A DNA stretch of 33,866 nucleotides from Actinophytocola sp. (lineage in GTDB: Bacteria; Actinomycetota; Actinomycetes; Mycobacteriales; Pseudonocardiaceae). This document shows, in pieces, positions 24,042 through 32,457 of the stretch; the first letter of the stretch is position 1; every line of letters starts with the position of its first letter. The notes beneath the pieces were generated by a model. That model was not told the origin of the DNA, did not search any database, and saw only the letters and a list, made by a program, of their open reading frames with translations. The translations under genes and the position numbers were made by a program. The DNA is taken from the NCBI GenBank assembly GCA_009379975.1, contig WHSS01000026.1, forward strand, positions 1-33,866, given 5' to 3'.

Positions 24042-24638
24042 TCACCGAGGCTTGAGCAGGTATTCGACGGCCGGCAGCAGTTCGGCCGCGCTCGGCGGCT
24101 CGTCGTCGATCAGCCCCTGGATCAGCAGGCCGTCGATGCCCGCGAGGAACACCCGGAACGCGACCTCGTCGTCGTGCCGGACCATGGACGTGAGCACGTC
24201 AAGCCACCTCCGGGCGGCGGGACGCAGCGCGGGCCTGCGGGAGGCGAGCAGGTACAACTCGTACTCGGCCATGGTCCGGCCGCGCCGGGGGCCGAGCGCC
24301 TCGGCGAGCAGCGCGGAGACCTCGTCGGCGGCGCTGGGGCCGCCCATCGTGGAGTCCGAAGACCGCCGCAAGCCCTCGCGCGAGCGGGCGCGATCGATCA
24401 TCCAGTACACCTCGGTGGCCATGTCGCGCGCGCAGGAGATCAGCGTCGCGATGAGCAGGTCGTCGAGCGTGGCGTAGTGGTAGGTGATTGACGAGGTCGG
24501 CACGCCCGCCTCCCGCGCGACCGTCCGGTGCGTCACGCCTGCCACGCCGTCCCGCTCGATGACCCGCAGCGTGGCTTCGATGATCTCGGTACGCCGCCGC
24601 TCGCCGCGCACTTTCCTGCCGTCTGCCTGCGACCTCAT
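24042..24638 (-). CDS. TetR family transcriptional regulator
   Basis: 198 residues. The N-terminal TetR helix-turn-helix is clear: RTEIIEATLRVIERDGVAGVTHRTVAREAGVPTSSITYHYATLDDLL (about residues 16-62). The ligand domain is all-helical and variable. The gene starts seven bases after the SMR transporter, in one operon, so it very likely represses that transporter and responds to its substrate, perhaps a cationic compound. The candidate operator is at 24988-25007. Confidence 0.93.
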   Translation of the reverse strand: MRSQADGRKVRGERRRTEIIEATLRVIERDGVAGVTHRTVAREAGVPTSSITYHYATLDDLLIATLISCARDMATEVYWMIDRARSREGLRRSSDSTMGGPSAADEVSALLAEALGPRRGRTMAEYELYLLASRRPALRPAARRWLDVLTSMVRHDDEVAFRVFLAGIDGLLIQGLIDDEPPSAAELLPAVEYLLKPR

Positions 24639-24645
24639 GACAACA

Positions 24646-24975
24646 TCACGACGTCGCCCGCCCCAGTTCGAGGACCACGACGCCTGCCACGATCAGCCCG
24701 AGTCCGCTCACCATGGTCATCGTCACGTGCTCGGAGAAGAACACCACGCCGACGGCCGCGACCAGCGCGATGCCGAACGCGGCCCAGATCGCGTAGGCCA
24801 CCCCGACCGGCACGCCCAGCTTGAGCACCACCGCGAGGAGCCAGATCGCCAGGCCGTAGCCGAGGACGACCACGAGGGACGGCCATGGTTTGGTGAAGCC
24901 TTCGGCCAGCTTGAGCATGCTCGTGGCGACAACCTCGAACACGATCGCGAGGGCGAGCAGCAGGTATGGAATCAT
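24646..24975 (-). CDS. Small multidrug resistance (SMR) family transporter
   Basis: 109 residues, four membrane helices. The essential membrane glutamate is E14 in LLALAIVFEVVATSMLKLAEGF, at the same position as in EmrE. WAAFGIALVAAVGVVFFSEH in helix 3 is also typical. SMR proteins work as antiparallel dimers exchanging protons for cationic drugs or, in the Gdx subtype, guanidinium. The subtype cannot be settled here. ATG 24975 is chosen because the helix starts at once; an earlier in-frame start at 25041 would add charged, implausible residues. Confidence 0.93.
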   Translation of the reverse strand: MIPYLLLALAIVFEVVATSMLKLAEGFTKPWPSLVVVLGYGLAIWLLAVVLKLGVPVGVAYAIWAAFGIALVAAVGVVFFSEHVTMTMVSGLGLIVAGVVVLELGRATS

Positions 24976-24987
24976 GCCGTCCAATCT

Positions 24988-25007
24988 ACCTGCACGATGG
25001 TCCAGGT
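24988..25007. promoter_or_regulatory. Candidate TetR operator upstream of the SMR gene
   Basis: ACCTG-N10-CAGGT inverted repeat, 13 bp upstream of the SMR start in the divergent SMR/EtfD intergenic region. The arms are short, so this is tentative. Confidence 0.35.
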
Positions 25008-25118
25008 TCACAGCGAGTTGTAGAACACATCGGCGGGACACGGGTGCCGGGCATCAGCTACTCATCAGTAGGCAGCAGCCCGCTGCCAGCCATCACGTCC
25101 CACGGAAAGGCCCGGCCC

Positions 25119-27356
25119 ATGGGTGCGCTTGAGCTCACGCTCGGCGGAATCGCCGTCCTGTTCAGCATCGTCGCGTGGAGCATGTTCGTCGCGACGGTCC
25201 TCCGGATGGTGCGCACCATCCGCCTCGGCCAGCCCGACAACACCCGCAATGGGCCGTTCGTGCCGCGCATGACCACCCTGATCAAGGAGTTCGCCGCCCA
25301 CACCAGGATGAACAAGCTGCGGCACGTCGGGCCGTGGCACTGGCTCGTGATGTGGGGCTTCCTGATCGGTTCCGCGGTGCTGTTCGAGGCCTACGGCGAG
25401 GTGTTCGTGCCGAGCTTTCACTGGCCGATCATCGGCGGCTGGTCGCTGTGGAGTCTGGCCATCGAACTGCTCGGCCTCGGCACTGTGGCCGGCGGCGTCG
25501 CGCTCGCCGTCATCCGGCAGCTCAACCACCCGCGCCGGGCCGACCGCATGTCGCGCTTCGCGGGCTCCAACTTCGGCCAGGCCTACTTCGTCGAAGCTGT
25601 GGTGGTCATCGAGGGGCTGGGCATCCTCGGCGTGAAGGCGTTCAAGCTCGCCAGCGGCCTGGAGACGCAGCCGCTGTGGACCAGCTTCGTCACCGCCCCG
25701 CTCGCCGAAATCCTGCCGACCAGCACCAGCTGGGTCGTCGTGATGGCGTTCATCAAGCTGATGGGCGCGATGGTGTGGGTCGTCGTTGTCGGCCGCAACA
25801 TGACGATGGGCGTGGCCTGGCACCGGTTCAGCGCGTTCTTCAACATCTACTTCAAGCGCGAGGACGACGGCGGCCAGGCGCTGGGCAGGCTCAAGCCGAT
25901 GATGAGCGACGGCAAGCCGCTCGACTTCGACGAGGCCGACCCGGAGAAGGACGTCTTCGGCGTCGGCCAGGTCGAGGACTTCTCCTGGAAGGGCTGGCTC
26001 GACTTCACCACGTGCACCGAGTGCGGCCGCTGCCAGTCGCAATGCCCCGCGTGGAACACCGGCAAGCCGCTCTCGCCCAAGCTGCTCATCACCCAGCTGC
26101 GGGATCACGCCTACGCGAAGGCGCCTTACCTGCTCGCCGGCGGCAAGAAGGACATGATGGGCGCCGAGATCGGCTTGCAGGGTGAAGACACGCACGCCGG
26201 AGTCGACGTCCTCGCGCTCGCCGAGTCCGAGCGTCCGCTGATCGGCGGCCCGGAAGAGAACGGCGTCATCGACCCCGAGGTGCTGTGGTCCTGCACCTCC
26301 TGCGGGGCGTGTGTCGAGCAGTGCCCGGTCGACATCGAGCACGTCGACCACATCGTGGACATGCGCCGCTACCAGGTGATGATCGAGTCGAGCTTCCCCA
26401 CCGAGCTGGGCGGGATGTTCAAGAACCTGGAGAACAAGGGCAACCCGTGGGGCCAGAACGCCAAGGACCGCCTGCAGTGGACCGAGGAGCTCGACTTCGA
26501 CGTGCGGGTGTTCGAGGGTGACTGGGGCGACACGGAGTACCTGTTCTGGGTCGGCTGCGCCGGTGCCTTCGAGGACCGCGCGAAGAAGACCACCCGCGCC
26601 GTTGCCGAGCTGCTGCACATCGCAGGCGTGGACTACCAGGTGCTCGGTTCCGAAGAGGGCTGCACCGGTGACCCGGCGCGGCGCGCGGGCAACGAGTTCC
26701 TGTTCCAGATGCTGGCCCAGCAGAACGTCGAGGTGCTGAACTCGGTCTTCGAAGGCGTCGAGCCGCGCAAGCGCAAGATCGTGGTGACCTGTGCGCACTG
26801 CTTCAACACCATGGCCAACGAGTACCCGGAGCTCGGCGGGCAGTTCGACGTCGTGCACCACACCCAGCTGCTGAACCGCCTGGTGCGGGAGAAGCGGCTC
26901 GTGCCGGTCGTGCCGATCGCCGAGGGCGTCACGTATCACGACCCGTGCTACCTCGGCCGTCACAACCAGGTCTACGAGGCGCCGCGCGAGCTGATCGGCG
27001 CGTCCGGCGTCGAGCTGACCGAGATGCCGCGCCACGGCGACCGGTCGATGTGCTGCGGTGCGGGTGGCGCCCGGATGTGGATGGAAGAGCGGATCGGTAA
27101 GCGGATCAACGTCGACCGGGTGGACGAGGCGCTCGGCACCGCGGCGACGAAGATCGCGACCGGGTGCCCGTTCTGCCGCGTGATGCTCACCGACGGCGTG
27201 ACGCAGCGCAAGAACGAGGAGCAGGCGAACGAGAACGTCGAGGTGGTCGACGTGGCGCAGTTGCTGCTCACCGCCGTCAAGCGGCCGCAGGCGCCGAAGC
27301 CTGCGCCCGAGCCTGCGCCAGAACCGGTGGTCGGCGAAGCCGTGCCGGTCGAGTAG
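25119..27356 (+). CDS. Membrane Fe-S reductase, EtfD-like (electron-transfer flavoprotein dehydrogenase)
   Basis: 745 residues in three parts. A NarI-like membrane domain of about six helices (residues 1-250) begins ELTLGGIAVLFSIVAWSMFV. Two [4Fe-4S] clusters follow: CTECGRCQSQCP from C299 and CTSCGACVEQCPVD from C392. Two HdrB/GlpC-type CCG domains complete it: WVGCAGAFEDRAKKTTRAV, and HDPCYLGRHN with MCCGAGGARMWMEE (CC at 645-646). This architecture is that of mycobacterial Rv0338c (EtfD), which passes electrons from acyl-CoA dehydrogenases via ETF to menaquinone. I infer the same role in fatty-acid oxidation. No etfAB lies in the window. ATG 25119 has a GGAAAGG ribosome site. The C-terminus is a Pro/Glu-rich tail. 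A strong terminator follows. Confidence 0.9.
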   Translation: MGALELTLGGIAVLFSIVAWSMFVATVLRMVRTIRLGQPDNTRNGPFVPRMTTLIKEFAAHTRMNKLRHVGPWHWLVMWGFLIGSAVLFEAYGEVFVPSFHWPIIGGWSLWSLAIELLGLGTVAGGVALAVIRQLNHPRRADRMSRFAGSNFGQAYFVEAVVVIEGLGILGVKAFKLASGLETQPLWTSFVTAPLAEILPTSTSWVVVMAFIKLMGAMVWVVVVGRNMTMGVAWHRFSAFFNIYFKREDDGGQALGRLKPMMSDGKPLDFDEADPEKDVFGVGQVEDFSWKGWLDFTTCTECGRCQSQCPAWNTGKPLSPKLLITQLRDHAYAKAPYLLAGGKKDMMGAEIGLQGEDTHAGVDVLALAESERPLIGGPEENGVIDPEVLWSCTSCGACVEQCPVDIEHVDHIVDMRRYQVMIESSFPTELGGMFKNLENKGNPWGQNAKDRLQWTEELDFDVRVFEGDWGDTEYLFWVGCAGAFEDRAKKTTRAVAELLHIAGVDYQVLGSEEGCTGDPARRAGNEFLFQMLAQQNVEVLNSVFEGVEPRKRKIVVTCAHCFNTMANEYPELGGQFDVVHHTQLLNRLVREKRLVPVVPIAEGVTYHDPCYLGRHNQVYEAPRELIGASGVELTEMPRHGDRSMCCGAGGARMWMEERIGKRINVDRVDEALGTAATKIATGCPFCRVMLTDGVTQRKNEEQANENVEVVDVAQLLLTAVKRPQAPKPAPEPAPEPVVGEAVPVE

Positions 27357-27374
27357 GACTCTTGCTTCACCTAT

Positions 27375-27410
27375 CCGGGGCAGTGGCGCTCGCCACTGCC
27401 CCGGTTCTCT
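27375..27410 (+). terminator. Rho-independent terminator after the EtfD-like gene
   Basis: A perfect 13-bp stem, CCGGGGCAGTGGC (27375-27387) with GCCACTGCCCCGG (27392-27404), a GCTC loop and TTCTCTT after it. Confidence 0.92.
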
Positions 27411-27420
27411 TGCGTCTACC

Positions 27421-27484
27421 GGTACGTGATGTACCGTGTATGTACATGTGACGCGAAGTAACGCTAACTTGCGGTAATAGTTAG
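27421..27484 (+). promoter_or_regulatory. Operator-like cluster upstream of the unknown membrane protein
   Basis: Three inverted repeats in 64 bp: GGTAC-GTGAT-GTACC (27421-27435), ATGTACAT (27440-27447) and CTAACT-N9-AGTTAG (27464-27484). The block is AT-richer than its surroundings and ends about 60 bp before the start codon. It probably holds a regulated promoter; the regulator is not encoded nearby. Confidence 0.5.
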
Positions 27485-27546
27485 TGACTTGGCAGCACCC
27501 TCCCGGCAGCGACACCGATAGACGCCACGAGAGAGTGAGCCCGACC

Positions 27547-29436
27547 ATGAACCCCACCCAGTTCACCACCGCTCAAGTGGCCCCGCCGGCAGGCGGCGCC
27601 GCCCTGGACGAGGTCATCATCGCCGTCGTCATGGCCTTCGCGGTCATCATCCCGTTGATGGTCTTCGTGATCCGGGAACGAGCGGGTAAACCGACCGTGC
27701 TCGGGCGGCTCGCGGACAAGGTCGCCGAGCTCGACGGGCTACCGCGCTGGGTGGGGCTGCCGATCTACCTGCTGCTGCTGGCATGTGTCACCGGCGGCAT
27801 CGGGGTGTACTGGGACGTGCCGATCCACATGGAGATCGGCCGCGACGAGGGCCCGCTGGCGAACCCGTCGCACTACCCGATCTACTTCGCGCTGCTCGGC
27901 ATCTTCGCCTCGGGCGTGATCAGCGCGACCCTCGCCCGCCGCCGGTTGCCGCTGCGCACCTTCCGGATCGGGCCCGCCTGGCGCGTGCCGCTCGGTGCGA
28001 TCGTGATCATGACCTGTGGCATCGTCGGCGTCGCGGGCTTCCCGCTCGACGACATGTGGCACCGGCTCTTCGGCCAGGACGTCACCGAGTGGGGGCCGAC
28101 GCACGTGCTGATGATCGGCGGTGCGGTGCTGTCACCGATCGGCATCATGCTGCTGCTGGCCGAGGCGCGGCAGGTCGGCGCGCCGGGTGCGGCCGGACGT
28201 GCCGGGCGACTCTGGGGCGCCTTCCTCGGTGGCATCTGGGTCACCACGATCACCGCGTTCCTGATGGAGTTCGAGCTCGGCGTGCCGCAGTTCCCGTTCC
28301 TCAACCAGGTCGTGCTGGTGTCGCTGGCGACGACCTGGGCGTTCGTCTACGCGCGGATGAAGTTCGGCGCGGGCGGCGCGCTGCTGGCCGTCGCCGTCTA
28401 CCTGGCGCTACGTTCGCTGCTCTACGTCGTCGTGGTGCCGTTCGACCTGACGCCGTCGCCGTTCCTGCCCTACCTCGGCGCGGCCGTGCTCGTCGAACTG
28501 GTCGCCGCGGTGATCCCGCCCGCGCGCGGGTATCGCTTCGGCGCCGCGTCCGGGCTGGCCGTCGGCACGCTGGGTGTGCTGGCCGAGTGGCCGATGACGC
28601 AGTGGTTCATGCCGCAGAGCTGGCCCGCGGCGATGATCGGCAAGTTCATGGTGTTCGGCACCGTGGCCGCCGTCGCCGCCGGGCTGGCCGCGGTGTGGCA
28701 GGTGCACCGGCTGGACGAGATCGGCACGCGCACCGTGTCGACGCCGCGGCCGGGCTCCCGCTGGCGTAAGGCGCATGCGCTCGGGCTGGCGGGCGCGCTG
28801 GGCATGGTCGGCGTGATGTGGGTCGTCGTGCCGCCGGATGACCCGTCGGGGATCAGCGGTGAGCTGCAGGTGACTGAGACCAGCACAGCCCGTGAGCTGC
28901 ATCGCGACCTCAACGCCGGTGAGCAGCCGCGCTGGGCGAAGCTCGCCGTGAAGCTGGAGCCCGCCGACGCCGATGCCGACCTGAACTGGTTGTCCGTGGT
29001 GTCGTGGCAGGGCGGGGACTTCTTCAACACGCCGATGGTCAAGGGCGCCGACGGCGTATACCGCTCGACCGCGTCGGTGCCGGTGTACGGGAGCTGGAAG
29101 ACCGGAATCCGGCTGCACACCGGCAACAACATGATGGCGGCCATACCGGTGTACATGCCGCTGGACCCGGAGATCGACGCCCCCGCGGTCGCCGCGGAGT
29201 CCGGCACGCGGGCGTTCGGGCCGGAACACGAGTTGCTGCAGCGCGAGCGCAAGACCGATGTGCCGGAGTGGCTCTGGACCGCGGGCTACGTCACCGTCGG
29301 CGTGGTCTGGTTCGCCGCGTGGATCCTGTGGGCGTTCTTCTACGTGGTGGCCGCGGCGGGCAGGAGCACCGGCACAGCGTCGGCCGGTGTCCAGCAGCCG
29401 CGTAGTCAGCCCGCTGAGCCGACTCCCAGCGCCTGA
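27547..29436 (+). CDS. Unrecognised polytopic membrane protein with duplicated His/Asp motif and an extracytoplasmic beta domain
   Basis: 629 residues from ATG 27547. About twelve hydrophobic helices occupy residues 22-430; then come an extracytoplasmic domain (about 435-575) and a last helix (WLWTAGYVTVGVVWFAAWIL). Between helices the motif D-x3-H-x3-G-x-D-x5/6-P-x-H occurs twice: D90, H94, G98, D100, P107, H109, and D168, H172, G176, D178, P184, H186. The paired His and Asp look like metal or haem ligands at the membrane surface. The external domain (DGVYRSTASVPVYGSWKTGI) resembles FixH/YtkA-type beta sandwiches, which are linked to copper or cytochrome oxidase assembly; this is a pattern-level guess. 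I cannot name the family. It is a single-gene unit behind an operator-rich promoter. Confidence 0.8.
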   Translation: MNPTQFTTAQVAPPAGGAALDEVIIAVVMAFAVIIPLMVFVIRERAGKPTVLGRLADKVAELDGLPRWVGLPIYLLLLACVTGGIGVYWDVPIHMEIGRDEGPLANPSHYPIYFALLGIFASGVISATLARRRLPLRTFRIGPAWRVPLGAIVIMTCGIVGVAGFPLDDMWHRLFGQDVTEWGPTHVLMIGGAVLSPIGIMLLLAEARQVGAPGAAGRAGRLWGAFLGGIWVTTITAFLMEFELGVPQFPFLNQVVLVSLATTWAFVYARMKFGAGGALLAVAVYLALRSLLYVVVVPFDLTPSPFLPYLGAAVLVELVAAVIPPARGYRFGAASGLAVGTLGVLAEWPMTQWFMPQSWPAAMIGKFMVFGTVAAVAAGLAAVWQVHRLDEIGTRTVSTPRPGSRWRKAHALGLAGALGMVGVMWVVVPPDDPSGISGELQVTETSTARELHRDLNAGEQPRWAKLAVKLEPADADADLNWLSVVSWQGGDFFNTPMVKGADGVYRSTASVPVYGSWKTGIRLHTGNNMMAAIPVYMPLDPEIDAPAVAAESGTRAFGPEHELLQRERKTDVPEWLWTAGYVTVGVVWFAAWILWAFFYVVAAAGRSTGTASAGVQQPRSQPAEPTPSA

Positions 29437-29440
29437 CGGC

Positions 29441-30022
29441 TCAGCGGCGGGTCTCCGTGCGGTGGAAGTTCTGGTACGCCCTGCTCGGGGTCGGCCCGCG
29501 CTGGCCCTGGTACTTCGATCCCGCCTGGGCTGAGCCGTAGGGGAACTCGGCGGGGCTGGAGAGCCGGAACAGGCACAGTTGGCCGATCTTCATGCCCGGC
29601 CACAGCGTGATGGGCAGGTTCGCCACGTTGGAGAGCTCGAGCGTGATGTGCCCGGAGAAGCCGGGGTCGATGAAGCCGGCCGTCGAGTGCGTCAGCAGCC
29701 CGAGGCGGCCGAGCGAGGACTTGCCTTCCAGCCTGCCCGCGAGGTCGTCGGGCAGCGTGACCTGCTCCAACGTCGAGCCGAGCACGAACTCCCCGGGATG
29801 CAGCACGAACGGGTCGTCGCCGTCCTGCTCCACCAGCGACGTCAGCTCGTCCTGCTGCTGCGACGGGTCGATGTGGGTGTATTTCGTGTTGACGAAGACC
29901 CGGAAGTACCGATCCAGCCGCACGTCGATGCTCGACGGCTGGAGCATCTCGACGTCGAACGGATCGAGGCCGAGGCGGCCTGCTTCGAGCTCTTTGCGGA
30001 GGTCGCGGTCACTGAGGAGCAC
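29441..30022 (-). CDS. dcd: dCTP deaminase (possibly bifunctional dCTP deaminase/dUTPase)
   Basis: 193 residues. It deaminates dCTP to dUTP, feeding thymidylate synthesis. Motifs are [53 protein letters not shown] and [21 protein letters not shown]. The [11 protein letters not shown] segment is the one seen in the M. tuberculosis enzyme (Rv0321), which both deaminates dCTP and hydrolyses dUTP, so bifunctionality is plausible. The start is GTG 30022. It ends four bases from the convergent membrane-protein gene. Confidence 0.95.
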   Translation of the reverse strand: MLLSDRDLRKELEAGRLGLDPFDVEMLQPSSIDVRLDRYFRVFVNTKYTHIDPSQQQDELTSLVEQDGDDPFVLHPGEFVLGSTLEQVTLPDDLAGRLEGKSSLGRLGLLTHSTAGFIDPGFSGHITLELSNVANLPITLWPGMKIGQLCLFRLSSPAEFPYGSAQAGSKYQGQRGPTPSRAYQNFHRTETRR

Positions 30023-30046
30023 GGGCTTACCCTAACCGTGCGAGCG

Positions 30047-30123
30047 CTGAAAGACGCCTTCAGTCCACTGAACGGAGCGAAAGACGCTTTCAGTCCATCC
30101 AACGGACTGAGGGCGTCTTTCAG
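30047..30123. repeat. Three-hairpin repeat family B, copy 3
   Basis: 77 bp, 17-13-17-13-17 layout. Palindromes are CTGAAAGACGCCTTCAG, GCGAAAGACGCTTTCAG and CTGAGGGCGTCTTTCAG; spacers are TCCACTGAACGGA and TCCATCCAACGGA. The stop codon of the MocR gene (30122-30120) lies in the last palindrome. Confidence 0.86.
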
Positions 30124-31511
30124 CTCGCGGCCAGCGCGTCCGCGAGCCGTCGCACCGCTTCGTCGAACAACTCCGCTGGCGCTCCGCCGAAGCTCAAGCG
30201 CAGTCGCTGGCCAGGGGGCTCTGCCGCGAACCACGGGCGGCCGGGGAACACCGCGACGTCTCGAGCGGCCGCCGCGACGGTGACCTCGGCTTCGTCGACG
30301 CCGTCGGGTAACTGGAGCCAGACGTGCAGGCCGCCGCTGGGCACCGTCGCGGGCCGCAACTCGGGCAGATGCCGCTCCAGGGCGTCGAACAACGCGTCTC
30401 GCCGCACTCGCAACGCCGAGCGCAGGCCGGACAGGTGACGTCGCCACGCGGGCGACGTCAGGAAGTCGATGGCTGCGTCCTGAAGCGGACCGGCGACGAA
30501 TAGGTCCGCGAGTCCCCGAGCCGTGCGCAGCCGCGCCCCGGCCACGCCGCGAGCGCCGATGGCCGCCACCCGGAGGCCGGGCGCGACCAGTTTCGTCAGG
30601 GAGCGCAGGTAGACGACGTGGCCGTCCTGGTCGTCGGCGGCGAGCGGTCGCTGCGCCTCGCCGTCGATCGTCAGCCCGCGCGACCAGTCGTCCTCGATGA
30701 GGAACGCCCCGGCGTCGGCCACCGCCTGCAGCACTTCGCCCCTGCGCTCGCGGGACAGCACGCCGCCGTGCGGATTGGCGTGCAGCGGCTGGCAGTAGAA
30801 CAGCCGGGCCCCGGTGGACTCGAAGGCCGACGCCAGGAGATCGGGCCTGACACCGTCGGTATCGGCGGGAACGGGGACGACTCGAAGGCCGGCGTCGCGA
30901 CCCACCGCGATCGCGCCGAGGTAGGTCGGCGCCTCGACGAGGAGGGTGTCCCCCGGCGCCGCGAGCCCACGAAACGCCGTGGCCAGCGCGGCCTGGCCGC
31001 CCGAGCACACCGTCATGTCCCCGGCGCGCAATCCGCCACCGGCTTCCCGCGCGAACCAGTCGCGCAGGTCGTAGCGTCCCTCGACCGGCCCGCGCTCCCA
31101 GGCGGTCGGCCGCCGGGCGGCGCGGGCCATTGCCGCACCGAGGGCGGAGGCCGGCTGCAGCGACGCGTCGAAGTACCCGCTGGACAGGGCGATCGTCTCC
31201 GGCTTATGCATCGCGAGCAGGGTCGACAGGGCTTCCTCGCCACGTCTGCCCGCGCCGAGCGCGACGGATTGCCAGGACAGGTCCGGTGGCCGCGACTCGG
31301 TCCGGGCTGCGATGAAGCTGCCGCGACCCGGCCGCACCTCCACGACTCCGTCGGCGGCCACGCGGCGGATCGCGGTCTGGACCGTCACGGGCGAGACGTG
31401 GTGCCGCGCCATCAGATCTCGCACCGAGGGCAGCCGGTCGCCCGCCCGTCCGGCAGTGGCGAGCTCACGGAGCTCTCGAATAACACGACCTAGTGCGTTA
31501 TCCTCGATCAT
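30120..31511 (-). CDS. MocR/PdxR-type regulator (GntR HTH fused to a PLP aminotransferase-like domain)
   Basis: 463 residues. The GntR winged helix is at residues 1-70 (GDRLPSVRDLMARHHVSPVTVQTAIRRVAADGVVEVRPGRGSFIA). The fold-type I aminotransferase-like domain has the PLP lysine in YLRSLTKLVAPGLRVAAIG, SGGQAALATAFRGLAAPGDTLLVEAPTYLG and FLIEDDWSRGL. MocR proteins sense PLP or an amine and control adjacent genes, usually a divergent one. Here the divergent neighbour is an EamA transporter whose start codon overlaps this one, so that exporter is the probable target. No SD sequence is visible; the mRNA may be leaderless. Confidence 0.92.
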   Translation of the reverse strand: MIEDNALGRVIRELRELATAGRAGDRLPSVRDLMARHHVSPVTVQTAIRRVAADGVVEVRPGRGSFIAARTESRPPDLSWQSVALGAGRRGEEALSTLLAMHKPETIALSSGYFDASLQPASALGAAMARAARRPTAWERGPVEGRYDLRDWFAREAGGGLRAGDMTVCSGGQAALATAFRGLAAPGDTLLVEAPTYLGAIAVGRDAGLRVVPVPADTDGVRPDLLASAFESTGARLFYCQPLHANPHGGVLSRERRGEVLQAVADAGAFLIEDDWSRGLTIDGEAQRPLAADDQDGHVVYLRSLTKLVAPGLRVAAIGARGVAGARLRTARGLADLFVAGPLQDAAIDFLTSPAWRRHLSGLRSALRVRRDALFDALERHLPELRPATVPSGGLHVWLQLPDGVDEAEVTVAAAARDVAVFPGRPWFAAEPPGQRLRLSFGGAPAELFDEAVRRLADALAAS

Positions 31512-31512
31512 G
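31509..31512. promoter_or_regulatory. Overlapping divergent start codons (CATG)
   Basis: The four bases CATG contain the minus-strand ATG of the MocR gene (31511-31509) and the plus-strand ATG of the EamA gene (31510-31512). TATCCT (+, about 31499) and TACTCT (-, about 31520) could be leaderless -10 boxes. Confidence 0.6.
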
Positions 31513-32457
31513 AGAGTAGAGAGTAACGTTATCCTGTCGCCGAAGGTAACGGGCGGCGTCCTGCTCGGCGTGATCGGCGTAGTCGGGTTCAGCTTTTCGC
31601 TGCCGGCAACGAGGTTGGCGGTCGCCGGCCTCGACCCGTGGTTCGTGTCCTTCGGCCGGGCAGTGGGCGCCGGACTGCTGGCGATCGGCTACCTGCTGCT
31701 CATCGGCGCGGCTCGCCCCAGCCCGAGTCAGCTGCGGCGGCTCGGTGCGGTCGTCCTCGGCATCGTCATCGGGTTCCCGACGTTCACATCGCTCGCCCTC
31801 GTTACGGAGACCTCCGCCCACGGCGCGGTGGTGATCGCGTGCCTGCCGATGGCGACGGCCGTGTGGGCCGTCGTCCGTGCCGGCGAGCGGCCGCGCGCGG
31901 GGTTTTGGCTGGCCAGCAGCCTGGGCATGGTCACAGTGCTTGGCTTCATCGCGGCCACCGGTGGCCTCAGCGGTGGCCTGAACAATGCGGATCTGTTCCT
32001 GCTCGCCGCAGTGGTTCTCTGCGGTCTCGGGTACGCGGAAGGCGGTGCGCTGTCCCGTGAGATCGGTGGCCCGCAGACGGTTTGCTGGGCACTGGTTCTG
32101 GCGTTGCCGTTGACGGTTCCGGTCACGGCGCTGGTCGCCGCCCAAACCGGATTCAGCGGGGTTTCCGGGTCGGCGTGGCTCGGGTTTGCTTACGTCACGA
32201 CGGTGTCGATGTTCCTCGGGTTCTTCGCCTGGTACGCGGGACTGGCGCGCGGCGGCGTCGCGAGGGTCGGACAGGTGCAGCTCATGCAGCCACTGTTGAC
32301 GCTGGGGTGGTCGGTGCTGTTACTCGGCGAGCACGTCGGCCCGATGACACTGGTGGCCGCGGTGGCGGTCGTCGCGTGCGTGGTGTGGACCCAGCGGGCC
32401 CGGGTTCAGGCCGCGCCTTCGGTGCGAGAGGAGGTCCTCGTCAGCGGCCGGGAGTAG
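31510..32457 (+). CDS. EamA/DMT family transporter
   Basis: 315 residues from ATG 31510, ten membrane helices in two EamA repeats. It begins VTGGVLLGVIGVVGFSFSLPATRLAVAGLDPWFVSFGRAVGAGLLAIGY, and the second half contains YVTTVSMFLGFFAWYAGLARGGVARVGQVQLMQPLLTLGWSVLLLGE, the classic C-terminal EamA pattern. Such proteins export amino acids or metabolites. Its control by the divergent MocR regulator suggests an amine or amino-acid substrate. A TATCCT box five bases before the ATG would suit a leaderless message. A rare TTA codon occurs at 32320-32322. The 3' end overlaps the convergent DUF2236 gene by 52 bp. Confidence 0.92.
   Translation: MRVESNVILSPKVTGGVLLGVIGVVGFSFSLPATRLAVAGLDPWFVSFGRAVGAGLLAIGYLLLIGAARPSPSQLRRLGAVVLGIVIGFPTFTSLALVTETSAHGAVVIACLPMATAVWAVVRAGERPRAGFWLASSLGMVTVLGFIAATGGLSGGLNNADLFLLAAVVLCGLGYAEGGALSREIGGPQTVCWALVLALPLTVPVTALVAAQTGFSGVSGSAWLGFAYVTTVSMFLGFFAWYAGLARGGVARVGQVQLMQPLLTLGWSVLLLGEHVGPMTLVAAVAVVACVVWTQRARVQAAPSVREEVLVSGRE

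Noticed and set aside
23017..24045. Minus-strand frame of over 300 codons covering the PEBP gene
   Set aside because: It is mostly the antisense of the PEBP-like gene. Only its part near 23290-23316 is meaningful, as the frameshifted signal peptide.
25065..27569. Very long open frame antisense to the EtfD-like gene
   Set aside because: Arg/His/Leu/Asp-rich shadow translation caused by GC-rich third positions. The plus-strand gene has clear Fe-S and CCG motifs.
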